DNA of 64,000 nt from Flammulina velutipes (lineage: Eukaryota; Basidiomycota; Agaricomycetes; Agaricales; Physalacriaceae). The stretch is taken from assembly GCA_011800155.1 (NCBI GenBank), contig CM022372.1, positions 1,550,001 through 1,614,000 of the forward strand. The letters run 5' to 3'. The translations under genes were made by a program, and so were the position numbers. Below the pieces are notes generated by a model. The model did no database searches and was not told the DNA's origin. It was given only the letters and a program-made list of their open reading frames with translations. Shown one piece after another: positions 33,237 through 45,723 of the stretch. How positions within the stretch are numbered: position 1 is the first letter of the stretch; each line of letters opens with the position of its first letter.

Positions 33237-34169
33237 GGCAGAAGTATGTGATGCTTAAAGACGATGAAAGTGGGGGTTCAAGATGGGAGAGACATTTCGC
33301 CAACAGGTCTCATATATATGAGTCGCTGAGCAATTTTAGGAGCCTCTTTGATTCGAGAGAGATGCGTCAAAGGCGTGTCCTCAGGATTTCCAGATACATT
33401 TCAAGCAAGGATTTCGTAGGCATTATCCGAGAAATCAAAAAAAACTGTAGAGTCGTAGAGTGGGTGAGGAAGCGTAAAACTATTTTAGTAAAAGGTTGGG
33501 ACACGGTCACGTTCTGATCCCGAGCCGACCCATGCATTGACCTACTCAAAATTCAAATACTTCCACGGACCACGATAGTAAGCGACAAAACAGGATGAAA
33601 GAAACATAGCATGTCAATTTCAGAGATTTCTGGGTTGGTTTCCAAGTACATCCCGATATTTTCAGGTTAGCGTTCCCCAGTAGAAGGTTGGCGGCTTGTA
33701 CATCCTCAGACCGTTATCGTGTCAGCTTTCTTTCGCAAGTATGTGACTAGAAACAATCTGGTATATTTTTAGGACTGGCCTTTATAATTTTATCAGTGCT
33801 AGATGACTATCGAAACCGCATAGGAACATTATAGGTCCTTGTAGGTCCTAGTGTTCTTCTTTGTCACACATGTGATGATGTGACGCCTTTTGTTTGTACA
33901 CCAAACCTGACTTGATCCCATCCTCAGTGAACTCTCTCAAGCTCTCGTCCAAGCTCAATGACAGGACTGAGAAAAGTTATAACCTCCTTGAGATGAAAAT
34001 TACCTGTCGCCTGTGAGGACGCCTAACGAATTTCGCCGTATTTGGTCATTCCCATTGTTCTATTGTCCTCCCAGGTACGTCGAAATCATTGTTCTCGCGT
34101 ATAAAATCATCCCTTCCTTCTTGTTTTTGCTGTACGACCGTACGTTGACCGTACGACTTCACGACAACC
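33237..34169. other. Intergenic spacer
   Basis: About 930 bp between divergent genes, AT-rich, with a small direct repeat GTAGGTCCT/ATAGGTCCT near 33830-33850. Only short frames without features. It should hold both promoters; the segment before 34170 is C/T-rich and a plausible GH71 promoter. Confidence 0.5.
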
Positions 34170-36147
34170 ATGCATGCCTTCATTTTCTTCGTCACCATCG
34201 CTCTCTTAACGCTCGCTCATGCTCTTGCTATTCCCATTAGACGGGGAAATGAAGGCTCATTCAACTTTATATTGCAGTTGACTGTAGGCAGGCCTACCCC
34301 TACATCACTTTCCACTTCTACCATCTCTCCCACTCCAAGTGGTACCACCATGACGGTCGTCAATTCTTCGGCTTCTCCCTTTCCAACCCAACTGTCGAGC
34401 GCACTACCATCCCCTTCATCCTCTCAATCACAGTCTACCGCTTCCACTACATCAACCGTATTGTCTACCGGCTCGCCTATTCCCAGCTCTTCATCCCAGA
34501 AAGCTGTCGTCGCTCACCACATGGTCGGCAACACCTTCCCATACACCCGACAAGACTGGACGGATGATATTACCCTTGCCCACGCCTCGGGTATTGACGG
34601 ATTTGCGTTAAACGTCGGCAGGGATGACTTCCAAAAGCAGCAGGTTGCGAACGCGTACGCCAACCAAATTTATTATTATTTTCGCCACATCCTAACTTTG
34701 TCGTATCCTTAGTTATCAAGCGGCTCTTGAATCGGGATTAGACTTCAAACTCTTCTTCTCGCTCGATATGTCGTCACTTCCTTGTGGATCGACTGAGGAT
34801 GCGCAGGCGCTTCGGTCTTGGGTCCAAACATATTCGTCTCATCCCAACCAATTCGTCTACTCTGGCAAACCTTTCGTCTCTACGTTCTCTGGAGAGACAT
34901 GCACGTTTGGACAGAGCAGTGTGGTAGACGGATGGAAATCTCAGTTCGTGCAACATCCAGATATGGCGGGCAATATTGTCTTCGTCCCCGCCTTCTTTGT
35001 GGACCCCACAACGTTCTCCACCTTCAAGGATGTTATGTCAGGCGATTTCAATGTACGTTTACACCAGACCCTACGACTCGCTCCGACGTCTTATCTCCTT
35101 TTACCAGTGGAACTCTGGTTGGCCTGTTGAGCTCACCACTGATTTTGCTAAAACTCTCTCAGACGGTGTCACTTCAACTCTTAAAACTCTGTTGTCGCTA
35201 GGCGGTGTCCAGTCCAAACTTACTGAATTTATTGGATCGACCGAGACGGATGAGAAACATTTGGAAGGCTTGTCAAACCTTTCCTCCGGGTTGACGGCTC
35301 GGGATGGAGATTCGCCAGTATACATGGCGTCTGTTTCTCCTTGGTTTTTCACCCACTATGGACCGGATTCATTCAACAAAAACGTGAGTACATTCAAGAT
35401 ACGTTCATCCAATTGGCTCACAGTTCTTTTTTCACAGTTCGTTTTTCTTGGCGACCAACATTTATACGCCAGGCGCTGGGAGTCGTTGATCGCTTCTCGC
35501 GACAAGTTCGATATTGTGGAGATTAACACTTGGAACGATTATGGCGAATCGCACTATATTGGCCCGATTAAAGGTGCCCAACCGAATAGCGAGGCGTGGA
35601 CGGATGGTATGGACCACACGGGTTGGTTGATTCTACTTTATTCATTTATCACAGTGCTGACTCTTGGAAAAGCTTGGCTAGGACTTACGGAGTACTATGC
35701 TACTGCTTTCAAGACTGGTTCGTTCCCAGAAATCGAGAAGGATCAGATCTACATGTGGTCGCGACCTCATTCGACAATTGCAGAAGCTCAAGACGATCCA
35801 GTAGGACGACCCACTAATTTCGAGCTGGTGAGATGATTCTGTAACAATGTTCAAACGATGTTCCTGATGCTGGTGTGTAGTTTGAGGATGCAGTTTGGGT
35901 TGTGGTTCTCACCACTGCGCCCTCCAGTGTTACATTGAGCACGTCGGATACAAATATTCGATCGTTCGATGTGCCTGCTGGTCTTAGCAAGCTTTCGATC
36001 CCTATTAGTCCAGGAGACACGATGGGTGGCGTCATTTCGCGGGAGGGGAAGACAGTCATTGAGCTCCATCCTGACAGCTTTTCTTTCCAAGGTAGCCCGC
36101 CGACGTACAACTTTAACGCGTTCGTTGCTAGCGCTAGCGCTGAGTAA
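34170..36147 (+). CDS. Glycoside hydrolase family 71, alpha-1,3-glucanase
   Basis: Six exons (34170-34654, 34713-35052, 35108-35383, 35438-35621, 35673-35827, 35881-36147), 568 residues. Signal peptide at residues 1-20 (FIFFVTIALLTLAHALA). A Ser/Thr-rich, probably O-glycosylated linker (about 45-112) precedes the GH71 domain: VVAHHMVGNTFPYTRQDWTDDI, ASGIDGFALNVGRDD, LFFSLDMSSL, FVYSGKPFVSTFSGE, ASVSPWFFTHYG and NTWNDYGESHYIG, all family signatures. A beta-rich C-terminal segment follows. These secreted mutanases cut alpha-1,3-glucan of fungal walls and serve wall remodelling, cell separation or attack on other fungi. The linker at the N-terminus, rather than between catalytic and binding modules, is a less usual order. 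Confidence 0.93.
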
Positions 36148-36724
36148 TTGAGCACCGGCTTGCTCTTTAATGTTCAATGACTTTAGAATACTTTATGACG
36201 TGTATAATTGTAATTCCTCGTTGTATTGTAATTTGAATAGTATTTGTAGAACCACTGTATGACAGCCTTAGACATGTCTAATGATATTTTGAATGGACTG
36301 TGACTCTATGAGCATCACTGATATCAATTTCTCCACGTTTCCGCCGATACACCATCTTCTCTCTTCAATCTCTCGGTGTCTATGAACTTCCTCGACCTTC
36401 TGTTTGTCAGATAACATGGTTCTCGTGCTCAAATGCACCACCCCCTGTTCCGGAGTATAGCCCAAATGCGTGTAGCTTGCGCGTTGCGACCTGTAAAGTT
36501 ACCTAGGTCTATTTGTATCTAACATCCCCTAGCGTTCTTTCGGCTGCAGAACCTCGTCAGAACTCTGGAGCAAGTCGTCATCTTCACATCCAGGAAAGGC
36601 CTGGAAGCTGAGAGTGTTTCTATGTATGATAATCCAGGTCTCATGATGTCACCCGCCCGATAAATGGCGAGTCGCACTTGGCGCAGATAGGTCCCAACCC
36701 CCTTGACCTTTCACCATCACGACC
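36148..36724. other. Intergenic spacer
   Basis: About 580 bp between two plus-strand genes; no gene, repeat or RNA seen. Confidence 0.5.
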
Positions 36725-38009
36725 ATGGCCGACAGCGTGTCCTACATCGTCGACGACCAGGACTCGGCCATCGACTATCTCTGCAAGACTACCCACCAGG
36801 AAGTCACCCAGTCGTACTACCACAACACTTGGTCAACCGTCGCGTCCTCAGGCTGCGTCGATGGGTGGTTCACCTACAAGTTCATCGGTACATACGCATC
36901 CAGCCAGCATAAGCTCACTGTACTGACTATACCTAGGTACGCGCATAAGGATTCGCTCAGGTATCACTACATGGGGCCAGCACTATCGCGTCAAGTTGGA
37001 CGACGAGGACATGCTGATCGAGACTGGGGATGGGAACTACGACTCGGGTGTCCTGCCTGATGGAGAGCACACCGTCACCTATGCCATAGGCCTCGACGAC
37101 TTGTTTCCCGCGTTCGATTACCTCACAGTCACAGCGAGCACATTGACACCGATGAACGGACGAACTGTTATCGTTGATGATGCATCAAGCCAGATTCAGT
37201 ATCACGGGAGTGGATGGACCATGGGAAACCTCTCTGAGGCCTCATTTGACTACTCTACGGGCCCATACCAGGACAGCTTACACTGGAGCAACACAGTTGG
37301 CAACTCATTCTCATACTCTTTCGTCGGTGCGTTCTAGATGTCATGATACACGTACGAGCACCAGGTTGCTGATGCGACAAACCCTTCTCTCAGGTTCCTC
37401 TGTCGCGGTCTATGGTATCGTAACCGATACTACCTCTGGCGGAAACATTACGCTGTCCTACACGTTAGATGGCAACGCCGCCAGCGAGCTCGTACACATT
37501 GCAGATGACACCAAGGCTGCCGTTCCCATGTCGAAACTCTTACAGGCAGAGCTGGAAGCAGGGCGCCATGTTCTAACCGTCAATATCACCGAAGTCACCA
37601 ACCGCTACCCCATTGGAATTGACTTTGTGGCGTACAATGCGACGTATGATTCTATATCCGACATATCCGCGGGAATCTCGACTTCATCAACGCCTCAGCG
37701 GAAGAGCAGCAGTCATATTGGCGCCATCGTGGGTGGCGTAGTGGGCGGGCTCGTGTTTGTGGCGCTCTGCGCCTTGTTCTTCTATGTAAAGAAGAACCGC
37801 GCTCAAAGGAAGAACCGAACCCGGACGTCGGTCATTGGACGGAATTTCAATCCTCATCTCGGTGAGTACCGGCCTAGTTCCCATGTACCGTTGTTAATTA
37901 CGTTCTTGTACGAGAAGATGTCAAGACCGCGACCGTTCCACGACCGACTGCTGAGGCATTCCCGTTACCTACACTCCAGTTTGACAGGGATAGCAAGACC
38001 AGGTTTTGA
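36725..38009 (+). CDS. Single-pass membrane protein with tandem beta domains (SKG6-like)
   Basis: Four exons (36725-36887, 36937-37326, 37394-37861, 37918-38009), 370 residues. No classical signal peptide: it starts SYIVDDQDSAIDYLC. Two beta-sandwich-like repeats follow, each ending in a TVDGRxVIVDD-like strand or HVLTVNITEVTNRYPIGIDFVAY. A Ser-rich stalk precedes a Gly/Val transmembrane helix (AIVGGVVGGLVFVALCALFFYV) and a basic stop-transfer KKNRAQRKNR, as in the Skg6/Axl2 transmembrane family, and a short cytosolic tail. The extracellular part may bind carbohydrate; this is inferred from fold-like pattern only. A close paralog lies at 48.3 kb in inverse orientation. Confidence 0.8.
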
Positions 38010-38173
38010 GGCTCAGCGCGAATGCTTCCGCCTATAATTTATTTAATGTTCTGTTGTACATGTATTGTTGTCGATATTGAGGCCCGTTGGGGTCGTGTCC
38101 TACTGTGTAGTTGCCAATTTATTCCGGGTGCTCTGTTTGCTGTGAAGAATCAAGTATATTTGCTAGTAGAACT

Positions 38174-39731
38174 CTACTCTTGGTATGGGTCATTCTCTGA
38201 GAAATACTGATAATTATCGGCATTGATAGCAGAGCGGTACGGATTTTCCAAAGCTAGCGCATGACATTCAGCTTGTCCGTACTTGAAATCACGAGTTTCG
38301 GCTCCGTAGTTGAAATGCGTGGCTTCATGAATCAATGTACCAGCCTTTGAATCTGTACCCTTCAAAGGTGTGTTGACCGACCGAAATAATGTACACAATT
38401 TTATCGTCGGTTTCTCAGTCCTACGAATGAGTGGGCTGAGTTTAATAGGCAACACACAATAGATTGTGGACGTACTTGTTCTTCCTGACCTGACCGTACA
38501 TATTCTTTTTGCATGAACAGTCGTACGTGTACCCGATTTGGTTCGCAGGCTTGGTGAAATCGCGGATGAGGCCGTAGATGTGCTCGATCTCCTTCCTTGG
38601 CTGATGCGCATATTGAGGTCTTCTTACTGGTATATCCCATGGTCCAAACCAATACTCGAAACGTTCGGTGCTTCCGTTCATGCCATAGAGGTAGCTGATG
38701 CATTGACATTAGTATTTTTGGGAACAGAAGATATAGTCGAACATCCAACCTTCGTGACTCTGAGAGATACTCGTCGGCAATCTCTGCAGCTCGATTGACC
38801 ACCAATTCTTGTAATGGGCTGCATTTCCGGGTCGTTATCGAGACGGCGCGATTATCGATGCCCCCAACCTCATCGTCCTCAGTGGGAATATCTGCCGCAA
38901 GCTTCCCATTAATATTCACAGTACTAGATTGTACGTCAATCTTGGCTTTGGTAATGACCCCGTCGATTAGGACCCAAAAGTAATCGCGCCAAAGTTTGAC
39001 GGTGTAGGCGCCAGCGCCTGTGTTCGTAAAGTCATATCCATAGCCAACTAAGGAAGCGCTATGAGCCCGACCGAACCGTGGAAAATACAGGGAAATACAA
39101 ACCGTTATATTTGAACTCCATCGTCTGGCCAGATTTAAGGGAATGTATCGTTTCCGGAGGTGGTTTGTCGAATTTGAGAGGCTCCTCCGAGTCGCTGTCG
39201 GCGCTGGTCTGAGAGGATCCCGTGCTAGGGTCGTCCTCGTCCGATAAGTCTGACGTGGTTTGAGCTCGTCGTCCCTTTCCTGACTGGCCTTTCCCAGTTT
39301 TTGTATCCTTGACCTCCGGAACCGTTTTGTCCTCTTCCCCGGGATACGTTAGGTATGTCTCCAACGACCATTTCGCGACATCGCCCACAAACGTAGGATT
39401 CTCGTCCTTCTTGTTCTTGAATTCCAGAACGTGAGCAGTAAAATCGTAAATGAGTATTCCGTCCGGGTCTTTGACGACCTTGATATCTTTCGAGCCAATG
39501 TTTTTCAGTGTACCGGTTATGAAGAAATCTTCCACATTGTCGACGGTAGGTGGAACTGAACGGAGTGTCAGTGGTCAATCAAAGAAATGTACCAATGATG
39601 GTAAGTAGCTGAATGATGCAGTACTCACATTTGATGGTGAGGGTCAAAATATCCTTTTTTGGTTGGGGAAGTGACGCCACATGGAGGACGAGTGTGGCAA
39701 GAAAGGCACTCCTGGTTTTTGAGAGAAACAT
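38174..39731 (-). CDS. Peptidyl-Lys metalloendopeptidase (M35)
   Basis: Five exons on the minus strand, about 425 residues. Short hydrophobic leader (AFLATLVLHVASL) as secretion signal. An M35 N-terminal beta domain follows (ITGTLKNIGSKDIKVVKDPDG, SLETYLTYPGEEDKTV, interrupted by a Lys/Ser-rich insert), then AVSITTRKCSPLQE, the zinc-site GTLIHEATHFN (HExxH) with the third ligand region RDFKYG (aspzincin Asp), and the C-terminal NADNYQYFSEN block. These secreted enzymes cleave at the amino side of lysine. Introns include a GTTTGT donor at the end of the N-terminal domain. Next to a second copy, 40.7 kb, same strand. Zinc-site residues are intact, so activity is plausible. Confidence 0.88.
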
Positions 39732-40743
39732 GTTGTTGTATATTCTTCGATTGAAGAGTCTAGTTTAAATAATAGCTGGGCTGTAGTAGGTGCAGTTACC
39801 AGTAGACCGCGCGTTACCATCAGCACCACTCGAAATTGGCCTGCCTGTTTCCATATGGTGTGTCGACCCCTAAGACCAAGCGTGATATGCTGCACCAACA
39901 CTGAATAATCAACGACCAAGTATCGTCGCTGGCCTAGTTAGTATCTATGAGATACTAGTTAGCCTATGTATGGTAATCGGCTCACATCAGCGGGTGGCCG
40001 TTTAGCGTTTAGGCAGGTAAGAGGAAACACCGCCACATATCGGCGATGCCAGGCTTCATGTTCCTATTGTCTTCCCAATGAAGTCACAATATCGTTTAAC
40101 AAATTATCAAGGAGTTTTTGTGGATATGTTAGCTGATGCACCGGAGGACATATGAATAACGAGGGCACGACAAATCTCCCCAGACACGCAGATCCTCTAT
40201 CAAACCATCTTCGTCGTCAACGGTTTCGAACGCCGAGACGACGATTACAGCACGATGCACCATGAGAAATCGTGTTGTTGGGCAACTCTCGGTGTTGCAC
40301 AGGTAGTAGTACTACTGGATGTTGATAATCATAGACATCTGGTTGACAGTGGCGCCGAGTGCCTTGACATTGTGCCTTGGGAGACTGGGGCATATTATAC
40401 GTGGCAGCGTAGCTGTAACATCCTCACCGCTGCACGGGACGTCGACGGATCTGCGGTGGAAAGAGACTTGATATAAGTAGTACGCTCGAAGGTCAGTGGT
40501 GGCTTCTACACGATTCGCACTGGAATAGAGACCACACATATTCTAGGGTAAGTCCTTGGAAACGCTAGGCTTCCTCATGGGACAGTCGGTATAGCGTCGA
40601 AAATACATATAAATTTAATTTGTGTCGATGTTACAGGAATTGCGCCACACCCAACCGGCACTCGATGACCTTAGACTGGATTACAGTAGTCCACAATATC
40701 AAAATTGTATTATATGATTCTAATGTAAATATAACAAGAGCTT
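39732..40743. other. Intergenic spacer between M35 copies
   Basis: About 1 kb between the tandem M35 genes; holds the promoter of the left copy. Only short frames on either strand; no gene or repeat seen. Confidence 0.5.
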
Positions 40744-42265
40744 CTAATCTAGAGGTGGCGTATTCTCCGAAAAGAACTCCACATTGTCTGCGTTGACAGC
40801 CGCAAGGTGTGGATTCTGTTGAGCCAATGCAATGCATTGTTCGTGTCCGTACTTATAGTCCACTGCCCGGCGGTCCTTGTCCGATACGAGGAGATGTGTG
40901 GCCTCATGGACTAGTGTACCGGCTTTGGAGTTTTCACCTTTCAATGGTGTTTCGGCGGCGCGGAACCATACACAAAGATGAATAACCGGATCGTTCGTCC
41001 TATTGATCGATTTGAGCAAAGCCAGCGAGATGGAAAAAATACTCACACTTTAGACAGTACATAAGCATAGATAGGTCGTTCACACGAACACTCGTACGTG
41101 TACCCAGAGCTTCCCGCAGGGTCCGTAAATGAGCGAATACGGCTGTAAAGGGAGGCGACCTGTTCCTTAGGTATATAGTCGTAGTCAGAAGTCTTTCCTG
41201 CGTTCCAGTCACCGAGCCACTGTTTGTATCTAGGCGTGCTTGCGCTCATTTTAGAGAGATAACTATTGCAAAATAAGCATTCAGAAATTGGAGGGAAAGG
41301 AATGGATGCCCACGTTCGCGATTCGGTTACATATTCGTTGGCGATCGCTGCAGCTTCGTTGAGTACCAGGTCTTCTAGAGGACTACATCCCCGAGTAGTT
41401 ATCGAGACACCCCGTTTGTTGCGATTGACAGGTGCAGCACCGATGTCCTCGATGGATCTCGTCGCTAGATCGCCGCCGATGTTTACAGTATACGATTTCA
41501 AGTCAATATCGACTTGGGTGACCACACCATCGACCAAAGCCCAGAAGTAATTGCGCAAGAGCTTAACGTTGTATTCTCCAGCGCCTGAATGCGAGAAGTC
41601 GTATCCGTCCGCGACTATCGTGACGTGATAAGTTGAATAGAGAAGAAAAACTTAGCAAGCACAAACCTTTGTAATCAAACTTCATCTCGTCGTTAGGTGT
41701 GAGGTCGTGAATCGTCTCCGGAGGTACTTGGCTTTTACTGAAAGTGAGAGACTCTGTGTCCGAGTCGGACTTGACACTCGAGGAGGAGGTCGAACCTCGG
41801 CCTGAGATTGATTCGTCCCTTCGTTGGTTATCTTGTGCGGGTGACCTTCCCTCGACTTTGGGGACTGTTTTGTCTTCTTCTCCAGGATGCGTTAGATATG
41901 TCTCCAGCGACCATTTCGCGATGGCGCCAACGAAACCGGGCTCCCCGTTTTTCGTGCTTTGGAAGTCGAAAATATCAGCAGGAAAGTTGTCGAACAGTGG
42001 GCCCTCGGGGTCTTTGATAACCGAAATGCTCTGTGAGCCGCTGTTTTTGAGGGTTCCAGATATAACGAATTCGCCGACGTTGGTGACGGTTGATGGAACT
42101 GGATCGTGGTGATGAGGACAAATGGGCGGAGCCAAAGATAATCAAAATACCTTCGAGGGATAGCACCAGGCTAACCCCTCGCGGGGCCTGTGGCATCGAC
42201 GCCGTTCGCATGAAGAGCGCGGCCAGAAAGGCATACCCGTAGAGCGTATTTTTCGAGAAAGGCAT
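40744..42265 (-). CDS. Peptidyl-Lys metalloendopeptidase (M35), second tandem copy
   Basis: Five exons on the minus strand, start ATG at 42263-42265. A hydrophobic leader (LYGYAFLAALFMRTASM) precedes the same domain order as its neighbour: FVISGTLKNSGSQSISVIKDPEG, AKWSLETYLTHPGEEDKTV, a Ser/Asp-rich insert, YFWALVDGVVTQVDIDLKS, VSITTRGCSPLEDLVLNEAAAIA, and the zinc site GTLVHEATHLL with VDYKYG and the final NADNVEFFSEN. It is more diverged than a fresh duplicate from the copy at 38.2 kb, since inserts differ in length and sequence. Enzyme function as for that copy. Its three cysteine-containing segments (SYECSCERP and similar) are kept, suggesting the same disulphides. Confidence 0.88.
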
Positions 42266-43800
42266 GAGGTTGTGTTGTTCCAAATCCACATTTTCGAAGG
42301 TCTTTTTGTAATCGGCGAGTCATGGATAGCCCACACCAAAGGGTTACGCGTATAGCACAAGGCAATGCATTACACCAAAGAGACACTATCTGTAGAATTA
42401 GAGCATTGCACTGACATGCGGTCTGTGTATTACCAAGTTACATACCTGGATGTCGAAAACCCATGGTGATAGGTAACCGAAAGACATCAGGGAAGAATGA
42501 TCAACTCGATAATCATTGGCGTACACGAGAGAGTTGGTTTAGGCTGTGCCAATGATGGTAGGTGATGGTAGGTGGTTACGGCAGCCGCAAGTGGCTGGCG
42601 ACCCAAGAACGATGTACCGCCTTACAATAGCCTTGGTGAAATTCAAATACGAAAACATCGCCTATCTCCAGCTATCCCCTGGCTAGGAACGACGAGAAAG
42701 GCGCAATGAGTGCGTGATATCTGACCTCCTTATCTGACCTGTGATAACATCAAACAAAGACAAAAAATGGATAACAGCTTGATACAGCGTAAGTACTTAC
42801 ATCCGAAGGAACTTACACACCTGTGGAACATTGAGGATTCAGATAAATGAACAGACGGAGTTTCGCGTACCGTAAGCTGTAAATCAGTGGTCGTGATTCA
42901 AGAAAATGGCGAAAAAAAATTTAAAAAATGCCTACAATAGGCTATATTCCATTAAGAAATTGCAGTGCCATTGACCTAGCGGTGAATGTTGAACCGATTA
43001 TGTCGCTATGTTAAGGTGATGGATGTTGGTTTCCTTTGCTCCGCTCTGCGAGACATGTTTAGTATTCGGCGACATGTAGACATCGGATAAATAAAATTCA
43101 TGCCGTATGCGTTACTGCGTTGTGTTGTATCGTCGTCTGGATGGCCCAAGAATGCGTCCGAGTCGACGGAGACATAGTGTGAAGGTATAAATTTCCTGAG
43201 AGGGTATTCCAAAACAACGTCAGATGATTGGTTGCTTCTTTGAAGGAATATAGGCACCGCTCAGAATGATTTAGCCATCACGCAATCGTTCAAACTCACA
43301 AGTCGATGGAGGCTGTGGCGCCGAACCTCCCGCGGAGGCAAATTACGACAATGTAGATCCTTGCATATCACGAAAAGGCTTCGGAGCTTAGAGGTAAAAC
43401 ACGCCGGTGTCGTCACTATAGTTTCCCTAGGTCATGAGGAGTCGTGGGTCTAGCGTGCATGGGATTTCAATTTGGAGAGAATGAAGAACGTTTATAAACG
43501 CCATCGTCTAGGTAATGGTCAGAATGATCAGATACAAAATTTTTCTTACAAGGTTCTATCATATGCATGACATAGTCTGACGCAGACAAGGTTCGACTTA
43601 ATAGAACATTGAGACGACATGACTTGAAAATGTTTGGGAAGAAGCGATGAGAGTACGAACGAAGAATATTTTCCCACGCTCCTTGTACCTCGTAAGGAAC
43701 AGAAATGCTATTTTCCATTTGGTTTTGTAAACGTGGGCTTTAGAATTGAATTTATCCAGCCTGCGAGGACTCCATAGTAGTACAGTATAATTAAAAAGTA
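42266..43800. other. Long intergenic spacer
   Basis: About 1.5 kb without a supported gene. Two 83-codon minus-strand frames (43006-43257, 43467-43718) show no domain and cannot be joined convincingly. Sequence is AT-rich with no tandem repeat or transposon terminal repeat visible. Confidence 0.45.
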
Positions 43801-45429
43801 CTACCAAAGTGCTATGTGACCACCACCACTGTTCCGATGCTGCTGCATCGAGCGTAAAATGCTTTCGTCCACCATTTCTCCATCGCGCACGCCGATCACT
43901 ACGGACGACGCTTCTCGTTGATCAAATCGCAGTGAGAGCATCCTATCCAGACGATCCACAGGAATCCGCTTTGCCTCTCTCCATACCAAAACCATTGATT
44001 GCAGCTTGCGAAGGTGTGCAGCGTCCAACAGTATCTGATCAAATAGCTCTTCGGTCAGAAGACGCGCATCGCCTTCCACCACTTCCAGCCTTTTCAAACT
44101 AGGGGCGTTCTCCAGTGTACCCTTCAAGTTGTCCCAAAGATCCCCCCGATGGCCACTACGGTGCATCTCAATCTTGAAATGCTCGAGGGGGCATTTGGAT
44201 ACGATGAGAAACCTGGGGAGGTGTAATAGAAGATCGACCCACTCCGTCGCGGTAAATGTTAGGGAAGAGGTTGTTTCGGATATCTCGAGTGATCGAAGAA
44301 CTGGCATGGAGCATTTTAGAAAAAGGTCCTCTAGTCCCTTAGACCATAAATAAGGACATAGAACGAGTGTGGTCACGTTGATAGTGCAACGGCGCGAAAT
44401 CATAGTAGCACCGTCCAGAACGAGTGTCACGTCTGACTTGGCGCCTAAAATCGAGCTCAGGACGAAGAAATTTGCGCAGTCTGCGGTGGTGGTCGAAAAA
44501 TGTGTAATGTTCTCCCATGCGAAACAATGGCGCAGACGAAGGAGGCTGCCCCAATCATGATCCCGTAAGGTGACTTTGCGAAGGTTTTTGGCGAAGAAGA
44601 AGGTATTGGGGAATTCCCAACCACTGCCGGGATTGGAGGCATAGTCGATGGCCAAGGTGAGGGATTCGAGGGAATAAAGCCTATCATGAGCTTCTTCTTC
44701 GCGTTCGAATCGTGTGATGAAGAGCTCTAGGTATCTGTATGTCATCTGCAGCTCGAGATGCCTCCACCGTGTAGCAAATATGTGGATGCTAGATATAAAC
44801 TCGAGGTGGATTGAGTATTCTTCTTCGTCAGAATCAATATAAAAAGGGCCTTGCTTGTCGATATCAACAATATGATCGGTACCGGGATCCGCGAGCTCGT
44901 GCGGCCCATGCTGATGCACCCGGAGAGAAATGGCAGCATTTCCACTGCGTGACAAGTACAATTGGTACAGGCGGTCGCCATGTGGATCAGCGTACAGGTT
45001 GGACCAGATGTGAGGTAGGGAGAGAGATATCTCGTGCCACCTAAAGCAGGTTTGAGAGATGTGGAGTGGAGTTTTGTAATATTCAGGCTGGACTGAATCG
45101 CAAGCGAGAGAGAAGATGAAATTCAGTAGCTCCGTGGGTAGAGCTCGGACAGGAGAGGGTCGGAAGTACGTGCGCCGCTCCTCGATATAGGATGTTAAGC
45201 TGGCCTGATAGGATCTCAAAGCTTTTAAAGCTTTGTCCAATCGTCCAATCTCGGTGTTGACGATGGCCAAATCATCGACTTCCGGCTGGAAATCTGGGGC
45301 CGACGTGGTGGGAGGAATAGTCGATGCTCGGGAACCATCGTGAGGATAGAAACCTCCATACGCGTGGAGGGAGACGGAAGAATGACATTTATCACAGAGA
45401 TCTATGTCGAGTGCTGGTACAGTGTCCAT
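43801..45429 (-). CDS. F-box protein with leucine-rich repeats
   Basis: Single 542-codon exon. N-terminal 40 residues contain a small Cys pair (CDKCHSS); a coiled-coil (LAIVNTEIGRLDKALKALRSYQASLTSYIEERR, about 55-90) leads into an F-box (RALPTELLNFIFSLACDS...ISQTCFRWHEISLSLPHIWSNL). The rest is a leucine-rich array (LESLTLAIDY, KNLRKVTLRD, PVLRSLEISE, PSLKRLEVVEG, LRKLQSMVLVW). This coiled coil-F-box-LRR order is the standard agaricomycete F-box expansion, thought to serve SCF-type substrate recognition. Target unknown. The lack of introns is normal in this family. Confidence 0.8.
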   Translation of the reverse strand: MDTVPALDIDLCDKCHSSVSLHAYGGFYPHDGSRASTIPPTTSAPDFQPEVDDLAIVNTEIGRLDKALKALRSYQASLTSYIEERRTYFRPSPVRALPTELLNFIFSLACDSVQPEYYKTPLHISQTCFRWHEISLSLPHIWSNLYADPHGDRLYQLYLSRSGNAAISLRVHQHGPHELADPGTDHIVDIDKQGPFYIDSDEEEYSIHLEFISSIHIFATRWRHLELQMTYRYLELFITRFEREEEAHDRLYSLESLTLAIDYASNPGSGWEFPNTFFFAKNLRKVTLRDHDWGSLLRLRHCFAWENITHFSTTTADCANFFVLSSILGAKSDVTLVLDGATMISRRCTINVTTLVLCPYLWSKGLEDLFLKCSMPVLRSLEISETTSSLTFTATEWVDLLLHLPRFLIVSKCPLEHFKIEMHRSGHRGDLWDNLKGTLENAPSLKRLEVVEGDARLLTEELFDQILLDAAHLRKLQSMVLVWREAKRIPVDRLDRMLSLRFDQREASSVVIGVRDGEMVDESILRSMQQHRNSGGGHIALW

Positions 45430-45723
45430 CTGAATTAGTGTAAGTGCGCTTGACTAAGAAAAATTGTCGTAAACAGCTACTTTGGCTGGCCTTTTTTTGC
45501 GGAGCTATCAGACGTTCGCGTTATGTCGAGAAGATGAGCGCGAGGAATGAAAGGGAATGCCACTCAATAAGGGCGGCAATTTCCGTCACACCTCTCTCCG
45601 CCGCCACTTTCACGCGTCTCTTCGTTTTAGGGTTTCTCATGAATTCTGGACAGCATTTTAAGATGATTCACTCTTGAACACCTACTTTCATCACTTCAAT
45701 TCAGCCCGTCCTGAACTTTGAAA

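Noticed and set aside
43006..43718. Two 83-codon minus-strand frames in the 1.5-kb spacer
   Set aside because: No domain, no consistent splice joining, AT-rich context; most likely chance.
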